Source of the DNA: Streptomyces griseus subsp. griseus
GTDB taxonomy: Bacteria; Actinomycetota; Actinomycetes; Streptomycetales; Streptomycetaceae
NCBI RefSeq assembly: GCF_000720255.1
Contig: NZ_JOJE01000011.1
Location: 289,140-353,139 of the forward strand
Direction of reading: 5' to 3'
Length of the DNA: 64,000 nucleotides
Position numbers and translations under genes: made by a program. Each line of letters starts with the position of its first letter. Within the stretch, counting starts at the first letter, position 1. Under the pieces are notes generated by a model. That model was given only the letters and a program-made list of their open reading frames with translations, searched no databases and had not been told where the DNA came from. Positions 41,887 to 51,111 of this stretch are shown here, piece by piece.

Positions 41887-42882
41887 ATGGCGCACGGTGA
41901 ACGGCTGCCGCCGTACCTCAGCGAGGGCCTTCGGCTGGCCGCCGTCGCCGCCGCCTACTACGTCAGCGCCAGGCTCGGCCTTGAGCAGCAGCTGGTGCGG
42001 GGGCAGGTCACGCCGGTCTGGCCGCCCACCGGCATCGCCCTGGTCGCCCTGATGCTGTGGGGCCTTCGGATGTGGCCGGGCATCGCGCTCGGGGCGTTCC
42101 TGGTGAACCTGACGCTCGGGCCGTCGATCCTCCCGGTACTCGCCATCACGATCGGCAACACGATCGGGCCGGTCTGCGCCTGTCTCCTCCTGTGGCGGGT
42201 GGGCTTCCGTACGGATCTCGGCCGGTTGCAGGACGCCCTGGCCCTGGTCTTCCTCGGGGCCCTGGGCGGGATGCTGATCAGCGCGACGATCGGCACCGGG
42301 GCCCTGGTCGCCTCCGACGCGCTGAGCGGCGACGACTTCTGGCCGACCTGGTCGGTGTGGTGGACGGGGGACGCGATGGGGGTGCTGGTCGTGGCGCCCT
42401 TGCTGCTGGTCGCGCGCACCGTCCGATGGCCCCGTGGGGTGTCCGTGCTGCGGTGGGCCGAGGCGGTGGCTCTGCTGGGCGGCACGGCGGCGGTCACCGC
42501 GGTCGCCACCCGGAGCGACCTCAACCTGCTCTTCCTCGTCGGTCCCTTCCTGATCTGGGCGGCCTTCCGCTTCCAGCTGGCCGGGGCCGCGCCGTGCGTG
42601 TTGATCGCGTCCGTCATCGCGATCTCCGCGGGGGCCGGCGGCGCCGGACCGTTCGCCGGGCGCGACCTCCTGGCCAAGATGGTCATCCTCCAGGCCTTCA
42701 ACGGCACCGTCTCACTGACGGCTCTGCTGTTGTCGGCGGTCGTCACCGAGCGGGACCGGACCCTGGGGGAGATCGAGGAGGTCTGCGACCGTCTGACCGA
42801 AGCGCTGACCCGTCTCACCCACGGTGAGCCGCTCGACCCCGGGAGAACTCCCGGGCCGAGGGAACGCGACCGTGGGAAGTAG
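41887..42882 (+). CDS. MASE1 membrane sensor protein
   Basis: A 331-residue protein with about eight helices matching the MASE1 domain (VWPPTGIALVALMLWGLRMW; VFLGALGGMLISATIGTG; WWTGDAMGVLVVAPLLL). It ends with a short helix (TLGEIEEVCDRLTEALTRL) and lacks a kinase, cyclase or phosphatase output. Co-directional with the phosphatase at 41017, which may serve as its output partner. Confidence 0.8.
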   Translation: MAHGERLPPYLSEGLRLAAVAAAYYVSARLGLEQQLVRGQVTPVWPPTGIALVALMLWGLRMWPGIALGAFLVNLTLGPSILPVLAITIGNTIGPVCACLLLWRVGFRTDLGRLQDALALVFLGALGGMLISATIGTGALVASDALSGDDFWPTWSVWWTGDAMGVLVVAPLLLVARTVRWPRGVSVLRWAEAVALLGGTAAVTAVATRSDLNLLFLVGPFLIWAAFRFQLAGAAPCVLIASVIAISAGAGGAGPFAGRDLLAKMVILQAFNGTVSLTALLLSAVVTERDRTLGEIEEVCDRLTEALTRLTHGEPLDPGRTPGPRERDRGK

Positions 42883-42902
42883 GTGAGCCGGGCCGTGCCG
42901 GG

Positions 42903-43316
42903 TCAGCCTTCCTGGCCGCTGATGTTGACCATCCACGGGACGCCGTAGCGGTCCGTGCACATGCCGAACACATCGCCCCACATCTGCTTGTCGAGCGGCA
43001 CCGAGACCGAACCGCCCGCGGACAGCTTCTCCCACCAGCCGCGCAGCTCGGCGTCGTCGTCGCCGCTGAGGCTCACGGCGAAGTTGCTGCCGGGGCTGTA
43101 CTCCATTCCGGGCGGGGTGTCGGCGCCCATCAGCGTGAAGCCGCTCGGGGTCTCGAGCATGCCGTGCATGATCTTGTGAGCCTCGGGGGCGTCCGGCTGT
43201 CCGAAGTCGCCGAAGGTGTTGAGCGTCAGGGTGCCGCCGAAGACCTCCTTGTAGAGCTCCAGTGCCTGCCGGGCGTCGCCGTCGAAGCTGAGGTACGGGT
43301 TGAGACGCGAGGGCAT
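42903..43316 (-). CDS. VOC-superfamily protein, PhnB-like
   Basis: A 137-residue glyoxalase/bleomycin-resistance-fold protein of the PhnB type: MPSRLNPYLSFDGDARQALE, VFGGTLTLNTFGDF and DRYGVPWMVNIS. Likely a cytosolic metal-dependent or binding protein with an unknown ligand. ATG 43314-43316 has GGAGG six bases upstream. Convergent with MASE1. Confidence 0.85.
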   Translation of the reverse strand: MPSRLNPYLSFDGDARQALELYKEVFGGTLTLNTFGDFGQPDAPEAHKIMHGMLETPSGFTLMGADTPPGMEYSPGSNFAVSLSGDDDAELRGWWEKLSAGGSVSVPLDKQMWGDVFGMCTDRYGVPWMVNISGQEG

Positions 43317-43413
43317 GAGAACCTCCAGTGCGTGGAATGGGGCGATAAGGGGATGAATGGCCAATATCGCGAAGGCTAGTCGCGGGCGCCGAGGGTGGCA
43401 CCTCGGCTCCGGC

Positions 43414-43626
43414 TCACCTCCGGGACGCCTCCGCCAGCGTGTGCGCGACGAGGGCGTTGGCGTGCCCGTGCCCGAGGCCGTGCTCCGACTTGAGCAGGTC
43501 GACGAGCTCCATGTGTCGGGCCGGCAGCGCGGCGCGGATGAGCTCCTGCCACTCCGAAACCGGGCGGCCGTACGTCTTCTCGATGGCGGGGAAGTAGCTC
43601 GCGGGGCCCTTCACGGCGGCGGTCAT
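43414..43626 (-). CDS. DUF4287 protein
   Basis: A 70-residue protein with YFPAIEKTYGRPVSEWQELI and LVDLLKSEHGLGHGHANALV, the DUF4287 signature. Cytosolic, function unknown; family members often stand near small enzymes of stress or detoxification. GGAG lies upstream of ATG 43624-43626. Confidence 0.85.
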   Translation of the reverse strand: MTAAVKGPASYFPAIEKTYGRPVSEWQELIRAALPARHMELVDLLKSEHGLGHGHANALVAHTLAEASRR

Positions 43627-43740
43627 CGCAGCGGTCTCCGGTCTGTGGTGTCGATGTTGTCGGAGGTGTGACCGGGGGCTGCGCGAGAACTCATCGAGAT
43701 GAGAATGTGACCCGTGTCACTGGGGTGAGAGAAGGTCCGC

Positions 43741-44531
43741 ATGCCCGAACTGCCCGACGTCGAGGGATTCCGGAAGGTGCTCGTGTCCTGCGCGCGGGGC
43801 AGGGTCGTCCGGGAGGTCGACGTGCGCGACGCGGGCGTCCTGCACGGGGTGAGCGCACGGCGGCTGCGCCAGGCGCTGGAGGGCCGGCGTTTCACCGAGC
43901 CGGAGCGGCACGGGAAGTGGCTGCTCGCCCGCACCGGCGGCCCCACCCTCGTGCTCCACTTCGGGATGACCGGCCGGCTGGTCTGCGCACGCCCCGACGA
44001 CGACTACGAAGTCCACGACCGCGTCCTGTTCACGGTGGGCGCCGCCCGTCAGCTCCGCTACCGCGACCAGCGCAAGCTCCAGGGCTCTGGCTCGCCGAAG
44101 ACGAATCGGCCGTCGAGCGGCTGCTGGGACGCCAGGGGCCCGACGCGCTGGCCTTGGACCGCGCGGGGTTCGAGGCCGTGCTCTCCGACCGCCGGGGCAG
44201 CCTGAAGTCCGCTCTCACGGACCAGTCCGTCCTGGCCGGACTCGGCAACCTGCTGGCCGACGAGATCCTGTGGCGCGCCGGCCTGCGCCCCGCCGGCCGG
44301 GCGAACGATCTCACCGAGACCGACCGCCGCCGCCTCTACACGGAGATGCGCCGCACCCTGCGGTCCGCGGTCACCGCCGGCTGCGTCCCCCCGCGCGACT
44401 CCTGGCTCACCGGCCACCGCGACGACCCCGTCCCGGTCTGCCCGCGCTGCGGCACCCACCTGCGCCGCTCCCGCCTGGCGGGCCGAGGGACGGTGTGGTG
44501 CCCGCGGTGCCAGGGGGGCGGCGGGGGCTGA
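43741..44531 (+). pseudogene. Fpg/Nei-type DNA glycosylase with a one-base frameshift
   Basis: Reading frame 1 from ATG 43741 starts PELPDVEGFRKVL, with the catalytic Pro2 and Glu3, and continues through LHFGMTGRLV to YRDQRKLQ. At 44084/44085 the frame is lost; the rest of the enzyme is found in the next frame: LWLAEDESAVERLLG, the helix-two-turn-helix LADEILWRAGLRPAGRAN and the zinc finger CPRCGTHLRR...CPRC. A missing base in a G run (CAGGG before CTCTGG) explains it. It is a recent mutation or a sequencing error, since both halves keep normal sequence. Confidence 0.82.
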
Positions 44532-44636
44532 ACGTCGGCGCCGGCCGGGCCGGGTTCGGCCCGCCGGGGGCACACCGGGGTACGCCGGGGTGGCCACGCC
44601 CGGGGTGGTCGACCCGCTGCTGTGCCGCGACGCGGA

Positions 44637-46357
44637 TCAGCCGGGCGTCAGGACGACTGCCTGGCCGCCCGCCGCCGCCATGACCACCTCCAGGGTGGTC
44701 GCCGACGTCACCGACTGGGTGCTGACCACGACCGGAGTGCGGTACGGGCTGCTGCCCGGAGCCCCGTCGGCGTAGACCGTCGCGGTGTAGGTGGTGTCGT
44801 CCGTCAGGAACGTGAGCGGGAGGGACAGCGTCCGGGCCGTCTCGTTGGTCATCGCGCCGAGGTACCAGGTGGAGCCGCTCCGCCGGGCGACCGCCACGTA
44901 CTCGCCGATCGATCCGGCCAGGGTCCTGCTCTCGTCCCAGGTGGTGGGGACGGCGTTGAACCAGGGCAGCCCGGGCCAGCCGGCCGGGTTGGCGTACTTG
45001 GAAGGCTTGTCGTACCAGAAGAGGAAGTTGAGCGGCTGGTAGTAGACGGCGGCCATGGCCATCTGGTGCACGTTGGTCGTCTTGTCGCGGGACTGGCCGT
45101 AGCAGATGGTGTAGTCGAGGGGGCCGCCGATGTTGCGGGCGAAGGGCAGCGTCACGTTGTGGGTGGCCGTGGGGAACTGCTCGTTGCCGCGGACGCCTTC
45201 GAGGCTGATCCAGTTCGGGTAGGTGCGCTCGTAGCCGAACGGCCGGACGTCGTCGTGCATGTCGATCAGCAGCTGGTAGCGTCGGGGGTGGAGAACTCGG
45301 GGCCGTACCAGCCGGCGTCGTACTCGATGTACTGCAGGCCACGGGCCACGGCGAAGTCGACGCCCTGGATGCCGGCGTCGGTGGTGAGTTCGCAGCGGAA
45401 GACCTTGCCGGGCTTGATCCACGAGGTGTCGTCGAGGGCGTTCGCCGGGGCCAGGTTGAGCACCAGCTCGGCGTTGTCGACCAGCTCGGCGTGAGTGGCG
45501 CCGATGACCACCGCCCGCCACGGCGTCGCGAACGGGGTGGTGACCGTAGTGGTCGTCGCGACCGGGCCGGTGCCGCGGGCGGTGTGCTCCATCAGGAAGG
45601 CGGAGAGCGTGTTGGGCTCCCCGGGGACCGAGCTGAGCATCAGGCGCGGGAAGCCGACCCGGGAGGACTCGCAGACGCAGGCGATCAGCTCACCCGGGAG
45701 GGAGGCGGTCAGCGGGAGGTCGGTGAGGGGGCCGTTGTCCGTGCCGGCGGTGCCGGTGACGGGGATCGCGCCCGGGGCGACCGGGTTGTAGGCGTCCTCG
45801 TCGCGGGCGCTGTAGACGGTGGTGTCGTCGGGGAAGACGAACGTCGTCAGCTCGTCGGAGAGGGTGGCGGTGCCCTCGTCGAGCAGGACGTAGCGCAGCG
45901 CGACGCCGGTCCGGTAGGCGCGGATCTGGACGCCGAAGCGGATGCCCGAGGCGGTGTCCCGGAGGGTCCAGCACTGCTCCTGGTAGTGGTCGGTGACGGT
46001 CGCGTTGCGCCCGTACACCGGTGACCAGGTGTTGTGGACCGTGCGGAGCCGGCTCCCGGCCACCGTGACGTCACCGCCGAGGACGGTCCCGTCGCTCAGC
46101 CCGAGGCCCAGGGTGGAGGTGTCGATCACGGTCCGGCCGCCCCGCGCGACGGACCACCGCAGCGCGCCCTCGACCACCGACACGGTGATGGCGTTGCCGC
46201 CCATGCGCGCGGTCACGCTCTGCGGGGGCCTCGCCTCCGCCGCGAACGCCGGCCGTGTGAAGCCGAGCCCCGCCGCCATCCCCGCGGTCACGGCCGCGCC
46301 CTTGAGCACACCCCGGCGGGACAGCGCCGGCTCTTCCTGGTCTCCTGCGGTTCTCAT
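44637..46357 (-). pseudogene. GH97 glycosidase, copy A, interrupted in the catalytic barrel
   Basis: A Tat-exported glycoside hydrolase (SRRGVLKG near the N-terminus) split into two frames. The first (46357 to 45266) encodes the N-terminal beta-sandwich and barrel start up to YDAGWYGPEFSTPDAT, then stops. The second (from about 45278) continues LLIDMHDDVRPFGYERTYP through the C-terminal part. Compared with the family, something like 70 residues of the barrel are missing at the junction, and the frame is shifted. Copy B at 54867 is broken at the same place. Catalysis is not expected. A LacI-like operator lies upstream at 46385. Confidence 0.8.
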
Positions 46358-46384
46358 GGTGCAGTCTCCGTACGGAAGTCGGGT

Positions 46385-46398
46385 AGTAACCGCTTACT
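46385..46398. promoter_or_regulatory. Palindromic operator before GH97 copy A
   Basis: AGTAACCGCTTACT is a near-perfect palindrome with a central CG, the form of LacI-family operators. The similar AGTAAACGTTTGTT lies at 56700 before GH97 copy B, 27 and 66 bases from the respective starts. Shared sequence AGTAANCGNTTRYT suggests a common sugar-responsive repressor, whose gene is not in the window. Confidence 0.55.
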
Positions 46399-46630
46399 GT
46401 CCGGGGAACGTACGCGCCGGGGAAGTGCCGGTCAATACGCGCGGCACGGGAAGCCCGTAAAACCTTTGGATCGTGGAGAGCTCAGGCGGCGATGACCTGC
46501 GTTTATGCCGGTCGGTGGGAAGTGCCCCCGGGTCGGGGCCCGTTGCCCGCCGTTGCGGTCGCGGCGCGCCGACCGTGCCGCTGCGGCCCGCCGCGGAGCG
46601 TTTCTGCTAGAAACCGGTTGTTACGCGGGG

Positions 46631-47125
46631 TCAGTCGGCGTCAGGGAGGGCGAGCCACTCCTTCCAGGAGAGGTCGCGGCCGATGACGCGGGGCGTACGG
46701 AAGGGCCAGACCTCGGCGATCCACCGGGGGACGAGCGCGTCCAGCTGCCGTTCGAGGTCGGTGCCGACCTGCTCGTCCACGACCCACCAGGAGATCTCGG
46801 CGTCGGCGCCGGCCTTCTGCGGCGGGTCGATGTACACACAGCCGAGCAGGGCCGTTTCGGCGTCGTCGAACAGGGCGTAGTTGAAGGACTTGTGCTCCTC
46901 GATCTCCCGTTCGTGGTGCGCCAGGTCCTCACGGTCCTGTTCGTACGTCATCGTGGCGGGCGGCCAGCCCCACGCCTCCCCGTAGATCGACCAAAGCCGA
47001 TCGCGGGAGCCCATGACGGCCGGATGGTCGAGGTCGGTGTCGGAGGCGGCGATGGGCCGCAGGTGATGTGCGCCGCCCACGGGCACGCGGACGGGATGGA
47101 CGAAGTCAGCGGGAAGCCAGGTCAT
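46631..47125 (-). CDS. GNAT N-acetyltransferase
   Basis: A 164-residue GNAT-like protein: SFNYALFDDAETALLGCVYIDPP in the first strands and the late ISWWVVDEQVGTDLERQLDALV resemble the acetyl-CoA fold, though the classic Q/RxxGxG is not obvious. Start ATG 47123-47125 without a clear Shine-Dalgarno. Substrate unknown. Upstream lies the minisatellite and gene-fragment patch. Confidence 0.6.
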   Translation of the reverse strand: MTWLPADFVHPVRVPVGGAHHLRPIAASDTDLDHPAVMGSRDRLWSIYGEAWGWPPATMTYEQDREDLAHHEREIEEHKSFNYALFDDAETALLGCVYIDPPQKAGADAEISWWVVDEQVGTDLERQLDALVPRWIAEVWPFRTPRVIGRDLSWKEWLALPDAD

Positions 47126-47187
47126 GAGCGGCGAGGCTAACGGCCGTCGAGCCTCCCCGGCCAACGCTTTGTCGCCGGCGGGAACTT

Positions 47188-47345
47188 GTTCACGGGCGGG
47201 CGGCTCTCGCGGGTGGGCGCCTGTTCGCGGGCGGGCGGCTCTCGCGGGTGGGCGCCTGTTCGCGGGTGGGCGCCTTGTCGCTCTCGGATCCTTCTCACGG
47301 GTGGTTGCCTGTTCGGGCGTGGGCGCCTGTTCACTGCGCCTGTTC
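47188..47345. repeat. Minisatellite of 35/18-nt units
   Basis: Two perfect-but-one 35-nt units (47188-47222, 47223-47257) are followed by an 18-nt unit, a diverged 35-nt unit (47276-47310) and shorter units, each ending in GGGTGGGCGCCT or a variant. The array runs directly into the 3' end of a regulator gene fragment. The G-rich strand may form unusual structures. It is not a CRISPR array: no unique spacers separate the copies. Confidence 0.8.
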
Positions 47346-47431
47346 ACGTCAGCCGCATCCTGACCGCGCTGGACGTCACCAACCGTGTCCAGGCCGCGCT
47401 GCTGGCGAGGGACGCGGGCCTCACCGGCTGA
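47342..47431 (+). pseudogene. C-terminal fragment of a NarL/LuxR-type response regulator
   Basis: The frame reads VHVSRILTALDVTNRVQAAL and stops after DAGLTG. This is the recognition-helix end of a GerE/LuxR DNA-binding domain (usual form TVKTHVSRILTKL...RVQAV). The receiver and the start of the helix-turn-helix are missing; their place is taken by the minisatellite. Confidence 0.6.
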
Positions 47432-47451
47432 CCGGTGCCCCGCTGATTCCC

Positions 47452-47778
47452 TCACCGTTGGGGAGCCGCCTCGCCCGCCTCCGGGGCGGGTACCGGCGTC
47501 GGGGACCCGTTCGCCCCCGCCGTGGCCAGCTGCCAGATCCGTGCCGCCGTGTCCTCCGCGAAGTCGGTCGGCGACGGCTTGTTCGGCAGCTGGGCGGGCA
47601 CGGTCGTGTTCTTCTTCTTACCGGGCCGGTCGACGAAGAGGACGACCGTCAGGGCGAGCCGGTAATCCAGCCCCGTCGACCACACGGTCCGGCGGGTGAT
47701 CCCGCCGCCGGCCCCGGCCGTGAAGAACGTCTGCCCCGGGTCCGGGACGGCGGTGGCACCGGCGGCCGGCCACGCCAA
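47452..47778 (-). pseudogene. Likely C-terminal fragment of a secreted serine hydrolase/PBP-like protein
   Basis: A 108-codon frame without a signal peptide or active-site motifs. The centre (TVWSTGLDYRLALTVVLFVD; FAEDTAARIWQLATAG) resembles the end of penicillin-binding-protein or beta-lactamase-type hydrolases. The identification is tentative. Its N-terminal part would lie where the next fragment, on the other strand, now stands. Confidence 0.35.
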
Positions 47779-47839
47779 GTGGTTCTACCAGGACGCGAGG
47801 CCCGGCGCCGTCCTCTCGGTCACCGGCACGAGATCCTGA
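47765..47839 (+). pseudogene. Possible L,D-transpeptidase C-terminal fragment
   Basis: A 24-codon stretch, HAKWFYQDARPGAVLSVTGT, ends at TGA 47837-47839. It matches the pattern after the YkuD active site (ADAxWFYxxxxPGDVVxVTG). No upstream part of such a gene is present. Very short, so tentative. Confidence 0.35.
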
Positions 47840-47953
47840 CCGTCCCTTTCCCCTTCTCCTTCCTCGCTCCTCGTCGCGAGCGGAACCCCGGACGCCTGTT
47901 CGACATCAAGCAGGTGGGCGGGTGTGCCGCACGGACGACTTGGGGGCGACACG

Positions 47954-48805
47954 GTGGACAGGCGGATCAGGGGAGCGGCGCTGGCCTGTGCCCTTCTCAC
48001 GGCGGGACTCGCGACGGGCTGCACGGCCGACTCCTCGAAGGACGCGCGTCCCGCCGCGCCGTCCCGCTCCGCGTCGGCCACGCCGACCACCCGTGGTGAC
48101 GCGGCGCCACGCGCGGACGTCGGGGCCGCCTACCGCAAGTGGGGCCTCACACCACTGGCCGCCCCGCCCGCGCCGCCCGCCACCAAGCCGGTGCGGCTCC
48201 GGGCCGGCGCGGGTCAGGTGCCGGTGATAAACGAGATACCCACCAAGGAGAAGATCGTCTTCCTCACCTTCGACGACGGGGCGGAGAAGGACCCGGAGTT
48301 CGTGAGGATGATGCGGGAGCTGAAGATCCCCTTCACGATGTTCCTGACGGACGCCGCCATCCGTTCCGACTACGGCTACTTCAAGAAGCTCCAGGCCCTC
48401 GGCGACGGCGTCCAGAACCACACGCTGACCCACCCGAACCTCCGCACCCTGGACGCGTCCGCCCAGAAGCGGGAGATCTGCGGCCAGCAGACCAAGCTGA
48501 AGGATCGATACGGCACCGCACCGCGGCTGTTCCGCCCGCCGTACGGCAACTGGAACGAGAACACCCGCGCGGCGGCGGCGTCCTGCGGTATCGAGGCGAT
48601 CGTGCTGTGGCGCGAGTCCATGCAGATCAAGAACATGCAGTACCAGTCACCCGGCAAGAAGCTCCACCCCGGCGACATCATCCTGGCCCACTTCCGCGGC
48701 CCCGCCGAGCTCAAGGGCACGACGATGACGGGGATGACGGCGAACCTCCTGCGCCACATCCAGCAACAGGGCTTCACCGTCGCCCGCCTGGAGGACTACC
48801 TGTAG
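47954..48805 (+). CDS. Lipoprotein polysaccharide deacetylase (NodB family)
   Basis: A 283-residue lipoprotein (lipobox LATGCTAD). The NodB domain has LTFDDGAEKDPE (metal Asp and base), HTLTHPNL (metal histidines) and RPPYGNWNENT. It would deacetylate peptidoglycan, chitin-like or other N-acetyl glycans at the cell surface. GTG 47954 is chosen because GGGGG lies upstream and the signal peptide follows. It begins directly after the gene-fragment patch. Confidence 0.85.
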   Translation: MDRRIRGAALACALLTAGLATGCTADSSKDARPAAPSRSASATPTTRGDAAPRADVGAAYRKWGLTPLAAPPAPPATKPVRLRAGAGQVPVINEIPTKEKIVFLTFDDGAEKDPEFVRMMRELKIPFTMFLTDAAIRSDYGYFKKLQALGDGVQNHTLTHPNLRTLDASAQKREICGQQTKLKDRYGTAPRLFRPPYGNWNENTRAAAASCGIEAIVLWRESMQIKNMQYQSPGKKLHPGDIILAHFRGPAELKGTTMTGMTANLLRHIQQQGFTVARLEDYL

Positions 48806-48837
48806 GGGCGGTCCGGCCCACGGATAGGGTGGGCGCC

Positions 48838-49749
48838 GTGGAGCTCCTGCACCTGCGCTATTTCGTCGCCGTTGCCCAAGAACTCAACTTCACCACCGCG
48901 GCCCGCAAGCTGCACATGGCGGCGTCCCCGCTGAGCCGGAGAATCAAGGACCTCGAGCAGGAACTCGGACACCGGCTGTTCGACCGCGACACCCACCACG
49001 TGAAGCTCACGCCGGCCGGCAGCGCGCTGCTCCCGATCGCGCGCGGTGTCCTGGAGCGGGTCGACTCCATCCGGTGGCGGCTGGACGAGGCGACCCGGCC
49101 CCGGCGAACCACCGTGCTGCTCGGTGTGCCCAGCGGCATCCACCCGGACCTGCGGGAACGGATGGACGCCCTGGCCGAGCGGGTCGGCGACCGGTTCGAG
49201 ATCAAACGCTGGCCGGGCGGTACCGAGCGTCTGGTCGACGCGGTCTGCGACGGCAGGCTGGCGCTGACCCTGGCCCGGCTCCCGGTCGGCGGCGACCCCG
49301 CCCTGGAACAACTGCCGGTGATGTCGGAGCGGCTCGGCGCGGTCGTGCCCGGGGACCGGTTCGCGGGGCGGGATTCGGTCGCCCTGGCGGAACTCTCCGA
49401 ACTCGCCTACGCGGGCTCCCCTTCGGCCGTGACCAACGCGTACTTCCGCGGGCTCGACCAGCAGCTGTACGAGCTCGGCATCAGGAAACGTATCGAACTG
49501 GGCAGCGCCACATTCGACGGAGTTTCCGAAATAGTGTCCGGCGGTCTCGCATTCTCTATTTCCATGCTCGATTCACGCAGTCCCATGCACAATTACCTTC
49601 TCGGTAACGTGGCCGTCCTTCCTTTCTCGGATTTCCAACCCCGTCTGGAAACCGGGCTGCTGTGGCGCAAGGACCGGGCGAACGGCGGTGACCTGGAAGA
49701 ACTTGTCGCCGCTGCTCGCGAGGTCTTCGCCGAGCCGCTCCACGCATAA
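48838..49749 (+). CDS. LysR-family regulator
   Basis: A 303-residue regulator: N-terminal winged helix (LRYFVAVAQELNFTTAARKL, SPLSRRIKDLEQELGHRLFD) and a substrate-binding effector domain. A TAGGGT hexamer at 48825-48830 suggests a leaderless message from GTG 48838. It is immediately upstream of the five-gene acyl-CoA operon in the same direction, separated by a terminator, and is the best candidate for its inducer-dependent control. The last third is lower in G+C than the rest. Confidence 0.85.
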   Translation: MELLHLRYFVAVAQELNFTTAARKLHMAASPLSRRIKDLEQELGHRLFDRDTHHVKLTPAGSALLPIARGVLERVDSIRWRLDEATRPRRTTVLLGVPSGIHPDLRERMDALAERVGDRFEIKRWPGGTERLVDAVCDGRLALTLARLPVGGDPALEQLPVMSERLGAVVPGDRFAGRDSVALAELSELAYAGSPSAVTNAYFRGLDQQLYELGIRKRIELGSATFDGVSEIVSGGLAFSISMLDSRSPMHNYLLGNVAVLPFSDFQPRLETGLLWRKDRANGGDLEELVAAAREVFAEPLHA

Positions 49750-49767
49750 GCTTCACCGACGCTTCAC

Positions 49768-49800
49768 AAAGCGGTATGACCACTGCGGTCATACCGCTTT
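49768..49800 (+). terminator. Terminator after the LysR gene
   Basis: AAAGCGGTATGACC and GGTCATACCGCTTT form a perfect 14-bp stem with loop ACTGC, followed by TCGTTATT. It should separate LysR from operon transcription. Confidence 0.85.
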
Positions 49801-49892
49801 TCGTTATTCGGTCATTCCGTTCCGGGCGTCTCCTTGATAACTTAGTTTCTAGGTACACATACATGACCGAGTGAGGAACGGAAGGAAAAGCG

Positions 49893-51062
49893 ATGACGGA
49901 AATCGCGGACACCGCCGCCGGCCCCCTGGAGGGCGTGCGCGTGATCGACCTGTCGACCGTGGTGATGGGCCCCTACGCGGCCCAGATCCTCGGCGACCTC
50001 GGCGCCGACGTGATCAAGATCGAGTCTCCCGCCGACACCGTCCGCGTGGGCCACTACCGCACCACGCCCGGTATGACGCCGCTGAACCTCAACGTCAACC
50101 GCAACAAGCGCAGCGTCGCCCTCGACCTCAAGGACGACACGCAGCGCGAGCACGCGCTGAAGCTGATCGACGCCGCCGACGTGCTGATCACCAACATGCG
50201 ACCCGGCGCACTGCACCGCCTCGGCCTGTCCTACGACGACATCGCCGCCCGCAACCCCGGGCTCGTCTACGCGCACGCCCAGGGCTTCCGCAGCGACTCC
50301 GACCGGGCCGGCAACGCCGCCTACGACGAGAGCGTGCAGGCCGCGTCCGGCCTGGTCGACATCGCCGACCGGGCGCTGGGCGAGCCCGTCTACCTGCCCA
50401 CCATCATCGGCGACAAGGTCTCCTCCCTGACCATCGCCTACAGCGTCCTCGCCGCCCTGCTGCACCGCGACCGGACCGGCCGGGGCCAGCTCGTCGAGAT
50501 CCCGATGACGGACACGATGATCGCCTTCAACCTGGTCGAGCACCTGGCGGGCCACACCCACGTGCCCGAGACGGGCCCCACCGGCTTCTCCCTGTCGATG
50601 CTCAAGGGACACAAGGCGGTGCGCACCAAGGACGGCCTGGCCTGCGTCATTCCGTACAACCCGCAGAACTACCGGGACTTCTTCACGGCCGCCGGACGCC
50701 CGGACCTGGCCGAGGACCCGCGGGTGGGCGGCGAGGCCATCGACAGCGCCGACCACGAGGACCTGGCCGCCCTGGTCGACGCGTGCGCCCCGGTGCTGAC
50801 CACCGAGGAGTGGGCGGAGGTGTGCGCCAAGCACAGCATCCCGATGGCCCCGGTGCTGGAACTGGACCGCGCCCACGAGGACCCGTACGTCCGTGACGGC
50901 CACCTCCTCGACACCGTCGAGCACCCGACCGAGGGCACCGTCCGCACCGTCGGCATCCCGGTGCGCTTCTCCGCCACCCCCGGCTCGATCCGCCGCCTGG
51001 CACCGGTCGCGGGCCAGGACACCGAGGACGTCCTCGCCGAACTCCAAGCCGCCGCCCGCTGA
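49893..51062 (+). CDS. CaiB/BaiF-family CoA transferase
   Basis: A 389-residue class III CoA transferase that moves CoA between carboxylic acids. VRVIDLSTVVMGPYAAQILGD, LGADVIKIE, NRNKRSVALDL and the catalytic Asp145 (AYDESVQAASG) are present. AAGGA precedes ATG 49893. First gene of the operon with enoyl-CoA hydratase, acetoacetate decarboxylase, hydroxyacyl-CoA dehydrogenase and acyl-CoA dehydrogenase; it would activate the acid substrate. Promoter-like A+T-rich DNA lies at 49820-49870. Confidence 0.88.
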   Translation: MTEIADTAAGPLEGVRVIDLSTVVMGPYAAQILGDLGADVIKIESPADTVRVGHYRTTPGMTPLNLNVNRNKRSVALDLKDDTQREHALKLIDAADVLITNMRPGALHRLGLSYDDIAARNPGLVYAHAQGFRSDSDRAGNAAYDESVQAASGLVDIADRALGEPVYLPTIIGDKVSSLTIAYSVLAALLHRDRTGRGQLVEIPMTDTMIAFNLVEHLAGHTHVPETGPTGFSLSMLKGHKAVRTKDGLACVIPYNPQNYRDFFTAAGRPDLAEDPRVGGEAIDSADHEDLAALVDACAPVLTTEEWAEVCAKHSIPMAPVLELDRAHEDPYVRDGHLLDTVEHPTEGTVRTVGIPVRFSATPGSIRRLAPVAGQDTEDVLAELQAAAR

Positions 51063-51111
51063 CCAGCACAGCCGGCACAGCCGGCACAGCCAGTACAGGA
51101 GAACAACCACC

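Noticed and set aside
44080..44090. Programmed frameshifting in the Fpg/Nei gene
   Set aside because: No slippery heptamer or downstream structure was seen; the family is not known to use frameshifting. A lost base is simpler.
45266..45290. Programmed frameshift or intein-like rearrangement in the GH97 genes
   Set aside because: Barrel residues are missing at the junction, so a frame change alone would not restore the enzyme.
47188..47345. CRISPR array
   Set aside because: Units are contiguous variants of each other with no unique spacers, and no cas genes are present.
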